Source: Piezodorus guildinii (Eukaryota > Arthropoda > Insecta > Hemiptera > Pentatomidae). From it: a stretch of 64,000 bases of DNA. The position numbers and the translations under genes were made by a program. The DNA is taken from the NCBI GenBank assembly GCA_023052935.1, contig CM041294.1, positions 18,376,635-18,440,634 of the forward strand. Reading direction: 5' to 3'. The notes under the pieces were generated by a model. That model was not told where the DNA came from, did not search any database, and saw only the letters and a list, made by a program, of their open reading frames with translations. Positions 43,499-54,417 of the stretch are shown piece after piece. Position 1 is the first letter of the stretch. Each line of letters starts with the position of its first letter.

Positions 43499-43615
43499 TA
43501 AAACGAATAAAATATCTTAATTAATAGAGAACTAAAATTATTGGTTTGGCGCTACGACACGTTGATGCGTCCAGGCCTTCTCAACCAGTAACCTCCAGAA
43601 CATTAATATTCAATA

Positions 43616-44326
43616 AAGTTAAATCCCAGCCTCCAACTTTATTCAATGACTTATTATTATTATTGAGATATCCTACCTTTTTTTTTTCCATCATAGCTAC
43701 CCAGGCTACATTCCACGGTTAGACATTACCACGCATTGTCAGTCAGGACCTTCAAAATATCTGGCCAAATAGAGTAGAGTCATTAGACGATGGTAAGGGA
43801 GGTGTTAATGCCCCCGAGGCATCGGCCCCCGGCCCGGAGGAGAGGCTACAAATCAGCTGAATATTGTGGGCACCTGTCGGTGAGGCCAGCGTCATTTCTC
43901 ACCCGCCTCCATCACTTCCATTAGCCTCCGTCCACCGCAGCCTCCCACAAAGGCTACATACATAAAACATTCAAAACAAATTTCCTCCCTTCGGACAAGT
44001 CAATCCTTTTTTAGACCTACCGATATTTTACTAAAAGAGGTTCCGGAATTTCATTAAATAAACAAACTCCTCGGTAAAATATTTATCATGACCCTGTTAG
44101 CAACGATCCTTTTCGCTTTCGAAGCCTGAGTGGCCCATTTATTTCAGAACACTATCCTTATCCACACGCAAGCGAATATTCTATTCAGGCTCAAATTGAC
44201 TATATAATATAAGAGTTCTTAATTGATAAGTAGATTATAATAAATATTTTAATTTGTTAATCAGAAAGTCATCAGAACAACAAAGCAATGAATTCACGCA
44301 TATGAAGAATTTCTGATTTGTCGCAA

Positions 44327-44330
<4 letters not shown>
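43616..44330. other. Unidentified, with G+C-rich island at 43.69-43.97 kb
   Basis: The island is sharply richer in G+C than the surrounding DNA and has no stop-free frame longer than about 40 codons. It lacks SINE boxes. Its identity is unknown. The remainder is A+T-rich. Confidence 0.4.
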
Positions 44331-44367
<37 letters not shown>

Positions 44368-44390
44368 TATATATAATATATATATATACA
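44331..44390. repeat. (TA)n array
   Basis: TA units with AATATA interruptions, at the 5' truncation point of the next LINE. Confidence 0.95.
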
Positions 44391-45469
44391 TTAAATCTCC
44401 AAGGCTTAAACAGCTCAAACCGTTATACTGGCATGATAAGAGATTGGAGTATACAAAAAGGTATACTTATTTGGGAGTTCCCTTCACATCATCGGGAAAA
44501 TTTAAACAAGCATGTGGACACTTTACTCAGAAGTCATCAGTGGCATCTGCAAAAGTCATAGACATACTGAAAAAAGGCAAAAGTGATTCTTGGGAAACAA
44601 AAATAACTTTATTTAACTCAATGGTCTCATCAACTTTGCTTTATGCTTCTGAAGTATGGAGTCCCAATTATCTTGAGGCAATCGAAACGGTCCAACTTAA
44701 ATTTTTAAAGCACTTATTTGGATGGCCTAGGAATACCCCAAATTATATAGTCCCTCTCGAAACAGGAAGAGAACCATTAGCCATGAATGTGATAAAAAAG
44801 ATGACAAATCTATGGCCCAAGCTCGAGTTCATGCCAGAAGAACGACTTCCAAAACTTTGCTTCAATAGAATGAAGTCATTAGACAAGGATAATCCCGACA
44901 TAAACTTCAATTGGGTGTCCCAATTTAGAGCAATAGCCGAACTAAATGCCTTTGCAGAAGAGCTTTCTGTTCACCATACAAACGGACTTCTTCGATACAA
45001 AGACGACATACTGGAAAAAGCACATAACCATTATCTCTCAGCCGACATACAAAGGACCCTAAATTCGACTAACTATCCTTTATATAGATTAATATGCAAT
45101 TACAATGCTCCCGACCCTGAAATGTACCTCACATTTAAAGTACATATAAAGAAATTGAGATGTGTCAGCCAATTAAGAGTTGCAAATCCAGAACATATTA
45201 GAATCTATGGGAAAAACTCAGATTTTTTGTTCAAGTCACAAGAAAGCTGTATATTATGCAATCGATTTATCTACAACAGCCTACATCACATTCTCCTTCA
45301 CTGCCCGGCACACAATGAAAATAGACGACAATTTCTTCAAAACTTCATCTTAGAATCTTCTGACATCCAAAGTATCCATGCTATACTGAGTATCGATAGT
45401 GTAGATAAGTTACATAAAGTGTACTATTACATGATGGGAGTTCAAAAAGTGCTCAATTCTTTATCCTAG
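44391..45469 (+). CDS. LINE polyprotein, C-terminal ~360 residues, open
   Basis: Uninterrupted frame from the TA array to the stop; upstream codons are TA repeat, so the true start is missing. It shows RYTYLGVPFTSSGKF, STLLYASEVWSPNYLEAIE, KFLKHLFGWPRNTPNYIVPL and ETGREPLAMN, and a C-terminal cysteine-histidine cluster CILCNRFIYNSLHHILLHC. This is the region downstream of the RT palm in a LINE unlike the Jockey and RTE pieces nearby, possibly CR1/L2-group. No catalytic motif remains. The open frame suggests a fairly young 5'-truncated copy. Confidence 0.75.
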
Positions 45470-45752
45470 AACATTTTCTATTCAGTGTTTATTTTTATTT
45501 TATCTTCAAAGTGATATTTTGCTTATTTATTGTGTCTGTTATAGCACCAGTAACTGTTTATTCTTTAATATGTAATTTTTTTTTAAAGTCAAATTGTTTT
45601 AGTAAATTTTCACTATTATTTTATTTATTTTTAAATGATATGTATATAAAGCTCTAAAACCATAATATTGTAATTTATAGCCAAGCTAGGCTCTATTTGT
45701 ATGGGGAAGCCCCAAAGACAAAATAAAATTTCTATTCTATTCTATTCTATAT
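45470..45752 (+). mobile_element. LINE 3' UTR with (TATTC)n tail
   Basis: 3' UTR of the preceding LINE. It ends AATAAAATTTC followed by about four TATTC repeats (45,729-45,750), an unusual pentamer tail, and then a TA run. Confidence 0.7.
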
Positions 45753-45819
45753 ATATATATACATTACGAAAGAGTCGCATTTACTACTGCTTATGGCCTT
45801 ATTCGGATTCCTAAACATC

Positions 45820-46066
45820 TTGTGGGAGCCCGTGGCTGTGTGGCTAGCGCGCTAGGCTCTCATACTACCGGCGGGGCTTTTATAAGGATGTCATATAATG
45901 GGGATTCACTCACAGTCCCTCCCCCCGGGTATGTGAGACCCGTCAGCCAAATGGTGGCCACTCACAAAATTAGGCATAGGGAGTGATGACCCTACACTAC
46001 AAATTGCATCGTGAAACGCAGGTGTAATCTCCCTACACGATTACACCGCGAGGCCCTGAGCAAAAA
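45820..46066 (+). mobile_element. SINE2 copy, A-tailed
   Basis: GTGGCTAGCGCGCTAG (A-box region), the conserved body and an A tail. The B box has been deleted (ACTACCGGCGGGGC instead). Confidence 0.8.
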
Positions 46067-46067
46067 A

Positions 46068-46515
46068 AAACCTTGTATTCAGAACATCACTCGTTATTCC
46101 TACATTAGATTACGGTCAATGGTTAATTTATCCATTTAACGTCAATTTAAGCTACTATGGCTAATCGGACGATGCTACAGTGGGAGTCCTAAACTTTGCC
46201 TATCCAGGTTTAAGTAGGATAGGGATCTTTAACGAGTAACTGACATCGCACAGGCTCGTGGACACCTTTTAACGTCCCCTCCGAAGAACGGCATAACTAA
46301 GGATTTTTTACTCTTATTAAAAAAGTATTCCCATCCCTAAGGCCACCTGCGGGTTTGAGCCCGGGACCTTGGGCATAGGATACGATCAATGGTTAAAGCC
46401 CGGCTGAAAGATGAATTAATATAGTTCTCAATAATAATTATATACCTTCCCATAGATTCTTTTTCAATTTCTAATCTTTGCGTGATAGGACATGGAGGCT
46501 CTTGACTGCGTGGTG
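46068..46515. mobile_element. LINE scrap interrupted by SINE1
   Basis: The flanking part matches 42.88-42.93 kb and 43.39-43.49 kb. SINE1 (minus strand) occupies 46,127-46,380 with a 16-bp TSD (TACGGTCAATGGTTAA at 46,111 and TACGATCAATGGTTAA at 46,381). Confidence 0.8.
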
Positions 46516-46517
46516 GT

Positions 46518-46640
46518 GTTTCCTAAGATTCTCGATGATATTTTATAAGGTAGGGTCATCACTCCCTACGCCATACACCTTTTGTGAGGGGCTCCAGTTG
46601 GCTATAAGGTCTGACATACCAGCGGGCAGGTTTTGAGTGA
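46518..46640 (-). mobile_element. SINE2 fragment, minus strand
   Basis: GGTAGGGTCATCACTCCCTA and TTTGTGAGGGGC are SINE2 body in reverse orientation. Confidence 0.65.
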
Positions 46641-46699
46641 ATATATATATACATATATGATTTTATTGATTTCCTTGTATCATCATCATTGTACCATTA

Positions 46700-46811
46700 T
46701 TTTTTGTGTATATTGTATGAATATCGTCTCATAGCACTATTACTACTGTTCATTTTGAAACAAATTGTAATATATCTCAATAAAAAAATATTATTATTTA
46801 AAAAAAAAAAT
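46700..46811 (+). mobile_element. LINE 3' UTR end with A tail
   Basis: TATATTGTATGAATATCG, ATTACTACTGTTCATTTTG and TTGTAATATATCTCAATAAA, then poly(A). Plus-strand relative of the fragment at 20.5 kb. Confidence 0.65.
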
Positions 46812-47089
46812 TATCAATTTATATGTCTTGACCTGTATTTTTATAAATGTTTTTAATTCTGTTACGATTTATCATTTAGGTGTGCATTTTCACATTTATA
46901 AATAAAGAGAAAAGATTAAATGCTGTGAAAGAGATGACAGAAATGTACTGAGGATGACTTGTGAATGTTCGTATCAAACATATAAAAAAGAAAATTAATA
47001 AAAGGTAACTTAAGAAAATACAATGCATTTGAGCAGCACTGTTTTAAAAACAGTATTTTTCTATATTATAATTATTTATTATTTATATC

Positions 47090-47285
47090 GTCCGTAGGCC
47101 TGTGAGACCCTCCTTGGGCACACTCAAGCTCTATGAAGTTGGTACCTGAATATTAGGAAAAAATTCTAGCTACTAAGCGTTATCTCAAAAAAATCATATT
47201 TTTTGCACTGATATTTGCGCAGAAAAAGTACGGATACTCCTACTACGTACTAAATCTACAGGTTTTTATCCCTGTAATGCTACAG
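47090..47285 (+). mobile_element. SINE3 body, strongly diverged
   Basis: GTGAGACCCTCCTTGGGC, AAGCTCTATGAAGTTGG and TACTAAGCGTTATCTC follow the SINE3 body order. The head and tail are not recognisable. Confidence 0.5.
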
Positions 47286-47877
47286 CAAAAGTTTCTTTTT
47301 TGACCATTACCTCATTTTATTTTATGTAGACAATGGCACTTTTCCAAATATCCATTTACCTTTTCGATTGTAGGAAAAAAAAAAAAACTATACCTTAAAA
47401 CATTAGCTTAATGATCAAATTTCGAAGGTTTGCGATTTCTAGTTATCAAAATGTTCAAATCTTATTACAATGCAATGCATTGCACAACATCTGACATCGA
47501 ATGTGGCATGTAAGAGAAGTAAATAATTTAGCCAGCCTAATAATTCAATCTGAATATAAAAGGAAAGTTTTCTTGACGGGCTGCGGAACGCACATTCCCT
47601 GAAAGTTCATAATTGAAATACACGCCTTCTAATTACGGTAAATTAAAATGAAGTTGTCTGTACCTGGGGATAATACGCTTGTAAAGTTTCCATAACTCGA
47701 CTGGAAAATAACGGCTAACTGTTAGGTCTAAACAACTCAGTTGGAATAAAATGTTGTTCAAAATATGAAACGAACCGTGTGATTTTACTCCCAACTTGCA
47801 GAGGAAGTCATAGGAGAACAAACGCATTTTCCATTTAGAGGTAATCAGTATGCATGAGATATCAGACAGCATAACTA
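47286..47877. other. No gene recognised
   Basis: Ordinary composition. An 86-codon minus-strand open frame at 47,633-47,893 shows no family features. Confidence 0.4.
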
Positions 47878-48300
47878 GAGCTTGGGGCCTCACTGTTCAA
47901 CTGAGCGATGAGTGGGTAAACAGGGCAATTGCCAACCTATTGGTACATTTGACGCTGTTTTACACCAAAACAACTTTAAATCTTCCTTTATTGTATTCTA
48001 TCAACTTGTATTATAACAAAAACGAACAATTCAGAGTTTATAATAATAATGATAGAATTGTTTCATAGATTTTTTTAGTGGAATTAATAATTATCCTAAC
48101 CCATTTCTTAACGTTTTCAACATCTTTTACTTTTAATTTAACGAGGTATCGTCATTAAGTAAGGCAGAATAATACCTGTAAAATTAAACACCAAACTGAA
48201 TTTCTTCTAAAACAAATAATATATCTTGATAAATAGAGAACTGATATTATTGGTCTGGCGCTACATCACGTAGATGCGTCTAGGCCTCCTTAACCAGCAA
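47878..48300. repeat. Duplicated segment, right copy (empty site)
   Basis: Matches 42,470-42,782 and 43,524-43,615 without the intervening 691-bp block. The position corresponding to the insertion, near 48,207-48,230, carries a single copy of the sequence that is duplicated at 42.8 kb. Confidence 0.8.
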
Positions 48301-48900
48301 CCTCCAGAAGCTTCTGTCCTGCGCTGCAGCCATCCAGTTGTGGACTCCTAAACTCCTCGCATTCGTAGCCACACAGTCAGTCAGTCAATCGATGTCGGGG
48401 GCAACTAACTTTCCAACCATGGACTCTATCCGTTAATAATCTTATATTAGTTTCAAGTTCCTCCATCTTGGGCCACATGTACAGCCCATCTTAGGCGATG
48501 TCGCTTGATAATGCTAACAACAGCAGGTTCTCCAAAGAGGTTGTAAACCTCTTCATTATTTTTTTTTCTTCACCAACTAACACCTTCCCAAGAATCCTTC
48601 TCAGGATCCTACGCTTAAACGAGGTCAGCTTCTGATACATCTCCATGGCCATGGTCCATGTCTCCGCTCCATATGTAAGGACTGGGAGAAACAAATTTTA
48701 ATACAAAGCAATTTTTGTTATTCTGGTTATTAGCCTGCTTGACAGATGTTGCCTCAATCCAAGCTTTCTATTGATCTCTGATTCGATTCCATTGTTGCAT
48801 GTGACCTGTGAGCCAAAATATGTAAATTCATAGACCCGTTCGAAGTGACTATATCCAAATTCCACCTATTCCCCAGAATGTCCTGGGTGCTGTTCAGCGA
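48301..48900 (-). pseudogene. RTE-like LINE, post-palm fragment
   Basis: Minus strand: SRLITRITKIAL, FLPVLTYGAETWTMAMEMYQ and TSFKRRILRRILGKVL, then a decayed C-terminus with KRHRLRWAVHV. It is likely the downstream part of the same element as the RT fragment at 50.1-50.8 kb, which is on the same strand in the right order. Several frame breaks. Confidence 0.65.
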
Positions 48901-48960
48901 TCATATATTTGGTATTATCATGGTTGACGACTTGATCGATTTTTCTTGCTTTTTCCACGA

Positions 48961-50144
48961 GAGAGAGAAATGCCTCTTCGAGTCTCTAATAATATCGATT
49001 TCATTGGCTTATGCTGTGAGCTGTAATTCCACAATATGTTACGTGGAAAAAAAAAAAGAAAAAAAAAATTATCAGTTGAGTTAAATAGAAATAAAGGTTA
49101 CTTTTGATAGCTCGATGAGGCTTATTTGGAAAAAAATATATTAAACAAATAAATAAATGTATGTTAAATGTAAATAGGTAATTAAAATTTTCGTGTTATT
49201 TTTAAGCTTAGATTAAGTATTACTGAAGCAAATACTTATTATATAATCCGGTGAGGGATAAGGGGAGTCTAGGAGCGAGATGAAGAAGGCTGTGAGCTCC
49301 CGGAGAGGGTGTGTAAAAAAAAGGGACATTGGGGCATAGCAGCTATTACCGAGTGGTTTACATTAGAATGATATAATTAGTGTGAACAGGGACAAGTACA
49401 GACGGATGAACTCGGCCGGACAAGGAAGGAAGTCAAGGTTTGGTTCTCGAGGAGAAATTGGAAACTTAAAAACTGCCTTTCTCCTAATCCCAAACCTAAC
49501 CCTCATCCCGAACCTAGGTGAATATCATTTTGTAAATAACTTTTGGTTTGTGTTTGGTGACTGATAAACGAAAGTAGTAGTTTCAGACAATAGAAAAAAA
49601 AAGTTAGTATAAGTTGTAAATATGTTTTGTTATTTTATAATTTATTTATTTTTCTTTCTTTTCTTTTTTTTTTATTAGAAATAAAATTATATTTTGTAGT
49701 TTTTGTATAACCAATTTAACCATGTATTCATTTTTAATTAAAAAATTGAGTCTTGAATATTTACTTATTAATATTAACCTTAAAAAGTTAATACTTTACA
49801 ACCCTCGTCGAGTCTAATACTGTGTAAAGGTATTGTGATGTCATATGAGTCCATAGCTCATGGGATAGGTAGATGTATTCAGACTGAGAGGTGACGAATT
49901 CGTAACCACCTGTTAATAGTAACTTTTTTTTCTGTTTATAAATTTAATTTTAATTTTTTATTTATTTTCATTAAAAATATCAATTTAAAGGGTTTCGCTA
50001 TTTACCTTATTTCTTTTTTTTTAACAAATACCGTGGCGCTCGAGATAAATTTATTGTGGAACCCGCCCGTCTTCACTGAGTATCTGGGGCATAGTTACGG
50101 TTAGGGAATTCTTTTTTTTAATTTAAATTAATTATTTTTGCAAA
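48961..50144. other. No gene recognised; possible decayed SINE at 49.84 kb
   Basis: About 49,845-49,935 contains ATAGCTCATGGGATAGG (A-box-like) and ACGAATTCGTAACC (weak B-box-like) followed by a T run, possibly a T-tailed tRNA-derived SINE. Confidence for that is low. The rest is A+T-rich. Confidence 0.3.
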
Positions 50145-50760
50145 TTATAACCGTAAAAAATATCTTCTTTCCTTCTTTAGAGTAACAGTAAGCATGATAG
50201 CGCATCGTTCTGGCGGACTCTCTTTGTAGACGAAAAACTCAAAGCAATCACTTTGCATTTGTGCCACGCATTCGAGGTCTGTCATTGTCCTGATCAGTCT
50301 CATCAGACCTGCAGGAATATTAAGCTGTAGCAGTGCTTCATAAAGACCCTTTCTATCCACATTATCGTATGCTTTGAAATCTATGAGCAACTGGTGAGTT
50401 TTATACGGAACTCTCGTCCCTTTTCTGATATAGTCTTTAGGCAAAATAGTTGGTATGTTGTAGATTTTCATTTTCGAAATCCACATTGGTAAGGGCATAT
50501 AGCTTGGAAAATGTCGTTGAAACAGAATACTTGAAACGAGTTTTATAAGCGCAGGGTAGGAGGGCTATGCCCCGATAATTTCCACAGACTAAGGATATGA
50601 AGCATATTGAAGACTTTCTCCATTCCGATGATAACCATGATCAGGTCGTGCAGGATCTTTTTTAGAATTTCCCCAATGTACCTGAGCAACCCTGCTGTTG
50701 GATTATCTACCAGTTTAGTCTTGGAAACGTAAGCCCATAAATATTGAGGGGGGTAATTTT
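50145..50760 (-). pseudogene. RTE-like LINE, RT palm fragment
   Basis: Minus strand: THQLLIDFKAYDNVDRKGLY (RT motif A region with the conserved Asp), EALLQLNIPAGLMRLIRTM and DCFEFFVYKESPPERCAIML. The upstream part (50,500-50,760) is frame-broken but contains NYRGIALLPC-like RT finger sequence. The YxDD region is not recovered. Confidence 0.65.
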
Positions 50761-50892
50761 TTTTTTTTTTTTTTCGTTTGATTAAAATGGTTGATTATTG
50801 AAAATGATAATATAAACCAATATAAAAAGAAAAATTGTTAACTCAGAATTTTTTCGTTCTTCCCAATCGCTAATATTAGCTAATAGCCATTA

Positions 50893-50905
50893 GCTCAATT
50901 ATTTT
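50893..50905. repeat. Target-site duplication, left of RNase H LINE
   Basis: GCTCAATTATTTT, repeated at 52,150-52,162. Confidence 0.82.
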
Positions 50906-52149
50906 TTTATTTTTTTTTTCCGAGGTGATAACCACCAGGGTCATGTTCGCCTTTACACCGTTAGACACAGGTTACATGATTATAGGAGTAGAGTGAGAGT
51001 ATAGTTTAGATCTGAGAGTAAAGATGGTGTGACTTTAGGAAGCGAATGATGTTAGTTATATGAGGAGAGGAATCAGAGAGAAGAAGCGACAGATCGGTGG
51101 GGAGGTTGAAAAGAATACGTGAAGCGGTATATTGTCGGCATTCTGTGAGGATGTGGAGTATTGAGAGAGGAACCTGACATGATCGACAGAGAGGAGGATG
51201 TCCACGGGCCATGAGATAACCGTGGGTCAACCTAGAGTGTCCTATACGAAGTCGCGCGAGCACAACCTCTTCGCGTCGAGACGACCGGCAGGAGGACACC
51301 CAAGGGCCAACACGGGGCCGAATAAGGCGAAGCTTGTTGTTCCAGAGGGCCGCCCACTCTCGCTTCCAGCAACCCAATATGCTCGATCGAATTGAAGTGA
51401 CAAGGTCAGGCAGGCTCACACCTTGAAGTTCAAGACCCTCGGAAACCGCATGACGTGCCGCTAATCAGCCCGATCGTTCCCCAAGATCCCACAATGTCCT
51501 GGAACCCAGAAGAAAACAATGTTGATCCGGGAGGAAAAGGATGCAAGTGTGGTATGAATTCTTTGGATGAGGTAGTCAGAGGAATATATGTTACGGATAG
51601 AGGAGAGAGTGGAGAGGGAATCGGTGCATATGATTACTTGAGAGGAAGATTGCTGGCGAAAAAGGAGGGACTGGAGGATGGCAGTTACTTCGGCGGTATA
51701 GCTACTCGATATAGAAGGGAGGGCAAACGTGTTAACTTGGGCCTCACTCACAACTGCAGCTCCAGCGCCTAGTTCTCCCCGAGAGCCGTCTGTGTAATAA
51801 ACATTAGCATTATGGTACCTTTGGATAAGCTCTAAAAATTCTTGCTGGTATACTTTTGGTGGAGTCGTGAGCTTTGGAAGTCGTGTGAGAGACAGTTGAC
51901 AATGGATAGAAGGGACGGACCAGGGAGGTATAGGGGACGGCCCGATGGGGTATAGCTGCTCCAAACTCTGGCGGAAAGGCAGAATCGCGTCGTGGATCCG
52001 AGAGGGAAGAGTGGGCATCAGCGGCCGTTCCCGCAAAGAAAGAAGAAATTGAGGTTTTAGTGGGTGATGAGGGTTGGCGAGAACTTTAAGGAAGTATTTA
52101 ACCTCCATTTGTTGTCGGCGATAATGGGATGGCAACTCCCCGAAATTTC
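50906..52149 (-). mobile_element. 5'-truncated LINE with RNase H domain and TSD
   Basis: 1.24 kb, with a T-rich left end (A tail), a short 3' UTR to about 51,005 and two coding segments in different frames. The 13-bp TSD is exact. Confidence 0.85.
51006..52135 (-). pseudogene. LINE RNase H and C-terminal domain, one frameshift
   Basis: The upstream segment (51,461-52,135, 224 codons) carries the RNase H fold: NVYYTDGSRGELGAGAAVV (first Asp), SSYTAEVTAIL (Glu), ICTDSLSTLSSI (second Asp) and VPGHCGILGNDRAD (final Asp). A one-base loss just after that last motif, near 51,461, creates a stop. Coding continues in another frame to 51,006 with SLPDLVTSIRSSILG, LRIGHSRLTHGYLM and the C-terminal cluster CRSCQVPLSILHILTEC. 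In this LINE group RNase H removes the RNA template during reverse transcription. Apart from the single indel the sequence is well preserved. Confidence 0.88.
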
Positions 52150-52162
52150 GCTCAATTATTTT

Positions 52163-52932
52163 AAGGAATTTCTTTTAATGATAAATACTACTTACTTGTC
52201 AGTTTGTCAAAGTCAAAAACTCACTAAAAAAACTTTAGATTGAAAAAATAGGAATATTAATGAGCAATTTCAAATTGTTTAAATCAGTGACTTGAATAAG
52301 GACATAGTAGGGGAAGAGACAATATGAGTTAACTAAGCAATAAAACCTGGAAAGGATTTATTACCAGACTTGTGATAAACCGCTCAGCACTAAAAAGGGC
52401 TTGGGTCTATAAATCAGGACGCCCGCATATGTTACCAACTAATTTCCCTTTATTAATGACACAAATCCGAGGAGTCTAAGATCGCCCATAACTTACCCGG
52501 TCAATTCCAGCAGACGCTCTATATCCACTTGTCACTATGAATAACAATTATAATAATCTTCAATTAACCTTAATATTAATCCGTTCCCCTCAATAATTGT
52601 ATTTTATATCAAAACACTATTAGGAAAATAATGGTTGGTGTATTGTACTGTATCTTTTTCTAAAAGTTACTATGTATAAAATACTTTGTGCATATAACTT
52701 GTTATAATTCAAGCTAGTCGATAAAATCATCACTAGTTAGAAAATGACAATTCGAAAAAAAAATGGAGGGAAAAACGTATACCTGTCATTCATTAGTTGC
52801 CAATTTTAATGGTAATTATAGTACTTCATATTCCAAATAAAATTATCTGGTTCTGAAGAGGAAAATACTTTTGACTTGTGGGTTTGAATACAACTCAATA
52901 AAAATCTAAATAAAAACGATAATAACTATTAT
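52163..52932. other. No gene recognised
   Basis: A+T-rich; nothing recognised. Confidence 0.4.
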
Positions 52933-53320
52933 AGGTGGAATAATCAGGAATCAGTCATTTTTTGAATTTTTTTAATTTTGCCAACGTTTTGGCTCAAGCT
53001 TGTGAGCCGTCACCAGTGCTACAAACATCAGAACAAAAGGGATACATATAAATATGATAATGCAATTTTTTTTTAATGTAGTGACAATGATAACATTTGA
53101 AATAAAACAGAAAATATACCAACATACTTAAATATTATAGATACAAATAATGATAATATGATAAACAATCTGATGATGATAAGCATAAAAAACAAAGATA
53201 AGCTGTAGTATTTATATTTAGAATGGAAAACCTTCAGGGTTTTTATACGAACCTATGGCCATACTACATATGTTTATGGTTTTCCTCAGTTTAGGCTTGG
53301 AAATGGCTCAGTAATGGTAC

Positions 53321-53361
<41 letters not shown>

Positions 53362-53690
53362 TATATATATATAATAAATAAATATAAATTTTTTTTTTTT
53401 TACTTCTATATTAAGTTTTGTTTTTATGCATATCATCATCAGATTGTTTATCATATTATCATTATTTGTATCTATAATATTTAAGTATGTTGGTATATTT
53501 TCTGTTTTATTCAAATTTCATCATTGTCACAACATTAAAAAGAAAATGTTCATTATCATATTAATATGTATCTCTTTTGTTCTGATGTTTGTAGCCCTGA
53601 TGATGGCTCACAAGCTTGAGCCGAAACGTTGGCAAAATTTAAAAAATTCAAAAAATAACTGATTCCTGATTATTCCACCTTTAATAGTTT
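52933..53690. repeat. Large hairpin element with hammerhead-like motif in both arms
   Basis: Arms of about 260 bp (52,933-53,195 and 53,410-53,690) are inverted copies around a loop holding a (TA)n array (53,323-53,372). The plus arm has GCC (53,594-53,596), CTGATGA (53,597-53,603), T, helix II GGCTCA/TGAGCC with loop CAAGCT, GAAAC (53,623-53,627), GTT and GGC (53,631-53,633). The minus arm has CTGGTGA and AAAAC. The ends read GGTGGAATAATCAGGAATC and its reverse complement. Confidence 0.75.
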
Positions 53691-53744
53691 CTACAGTCGA
53701 CTATACATCCTCAATATAAATATTCACAATAATCTTGTTTGTTT

Positions 53745-54025
53745 GTTTATTTATTTTACGTCCCTTTATGCTGCTATGGCTAACCGAAAAATGCTACAGT
53801 GGGAGTCCTAAATTTTTCCTATCCAGGTTTAATTAGAATAGGGATCTTTAACGAGTACCTGACATCGCACAGGCTCGGGACCACCTTTTTACTTCCCCTC
53901 CGAAGGACGGCATAAATAAGGATTTTTTACTCCTATTAAAAAATCCTAGGGACACCTGCGCGTTTGAAACCGGGACCTTGGGCAAAGGAGGCTGTTATGC
54001 TAACCACCATGCTGCAAGTAGCCCC
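53745..54025 (-). mobile_element. SINE1 copy, minus strand
   Basis: TAAATAAACAAAC-type tail on the left, the full body, and a tRNA-like head (GGTTTCAAACGC B-box remnant, TTGCAGCATGGTGGTTAGC A-box region) on the right. Confidence 0.82.
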
Positions 54026-54417
54026 TATTTATTTGCACTATAATAACCTTATAGGAGGAGTTAGGCTGGAATAAAAGAAATCAACAAAACTAGGAAACAA
54101 CAACAAAACAATGATTTAATAAATAAAACTAAAATAGAACTTTATAAACAATATTGTTTTCTATCCTTATTTTGAATCGGTTATTTTTTATTTTTTCTAA
54201 GCACTAACGATGTGCTAAATCTTAAAGCAAAAAATCGGAGCACAACAAAGTAAGTTTCCTCGTTTGTGTAAAAAATCTCTTATCACCCAACTCCAGCCAA
54301 CTTCTCCTCAAACTCATCCTACAGTCAACAATTCAACCTTATAGTTATATAACATGTAGATGTTATTAGCAGGTTGAATAAATAACTAGTGGCTTACATT
54401 TTGGTCACTGCGAAATA
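54026..54417. other. No gene recognised
   Basis: Nothing recognised; ends at the TA target of the mariner. Confidence 0.4.

Noticed and set aside
49440..49520. Telomere-like CCTAA repeats
   Set aside because: Only three irregular CCTAA/CCTAG units; no tandem periodicity.
52933..53690. Two opposed small ORFs suggesting a gene pair
   Set aside because: Both are products of the two inverted arms of the hairpin element and mirror each other.
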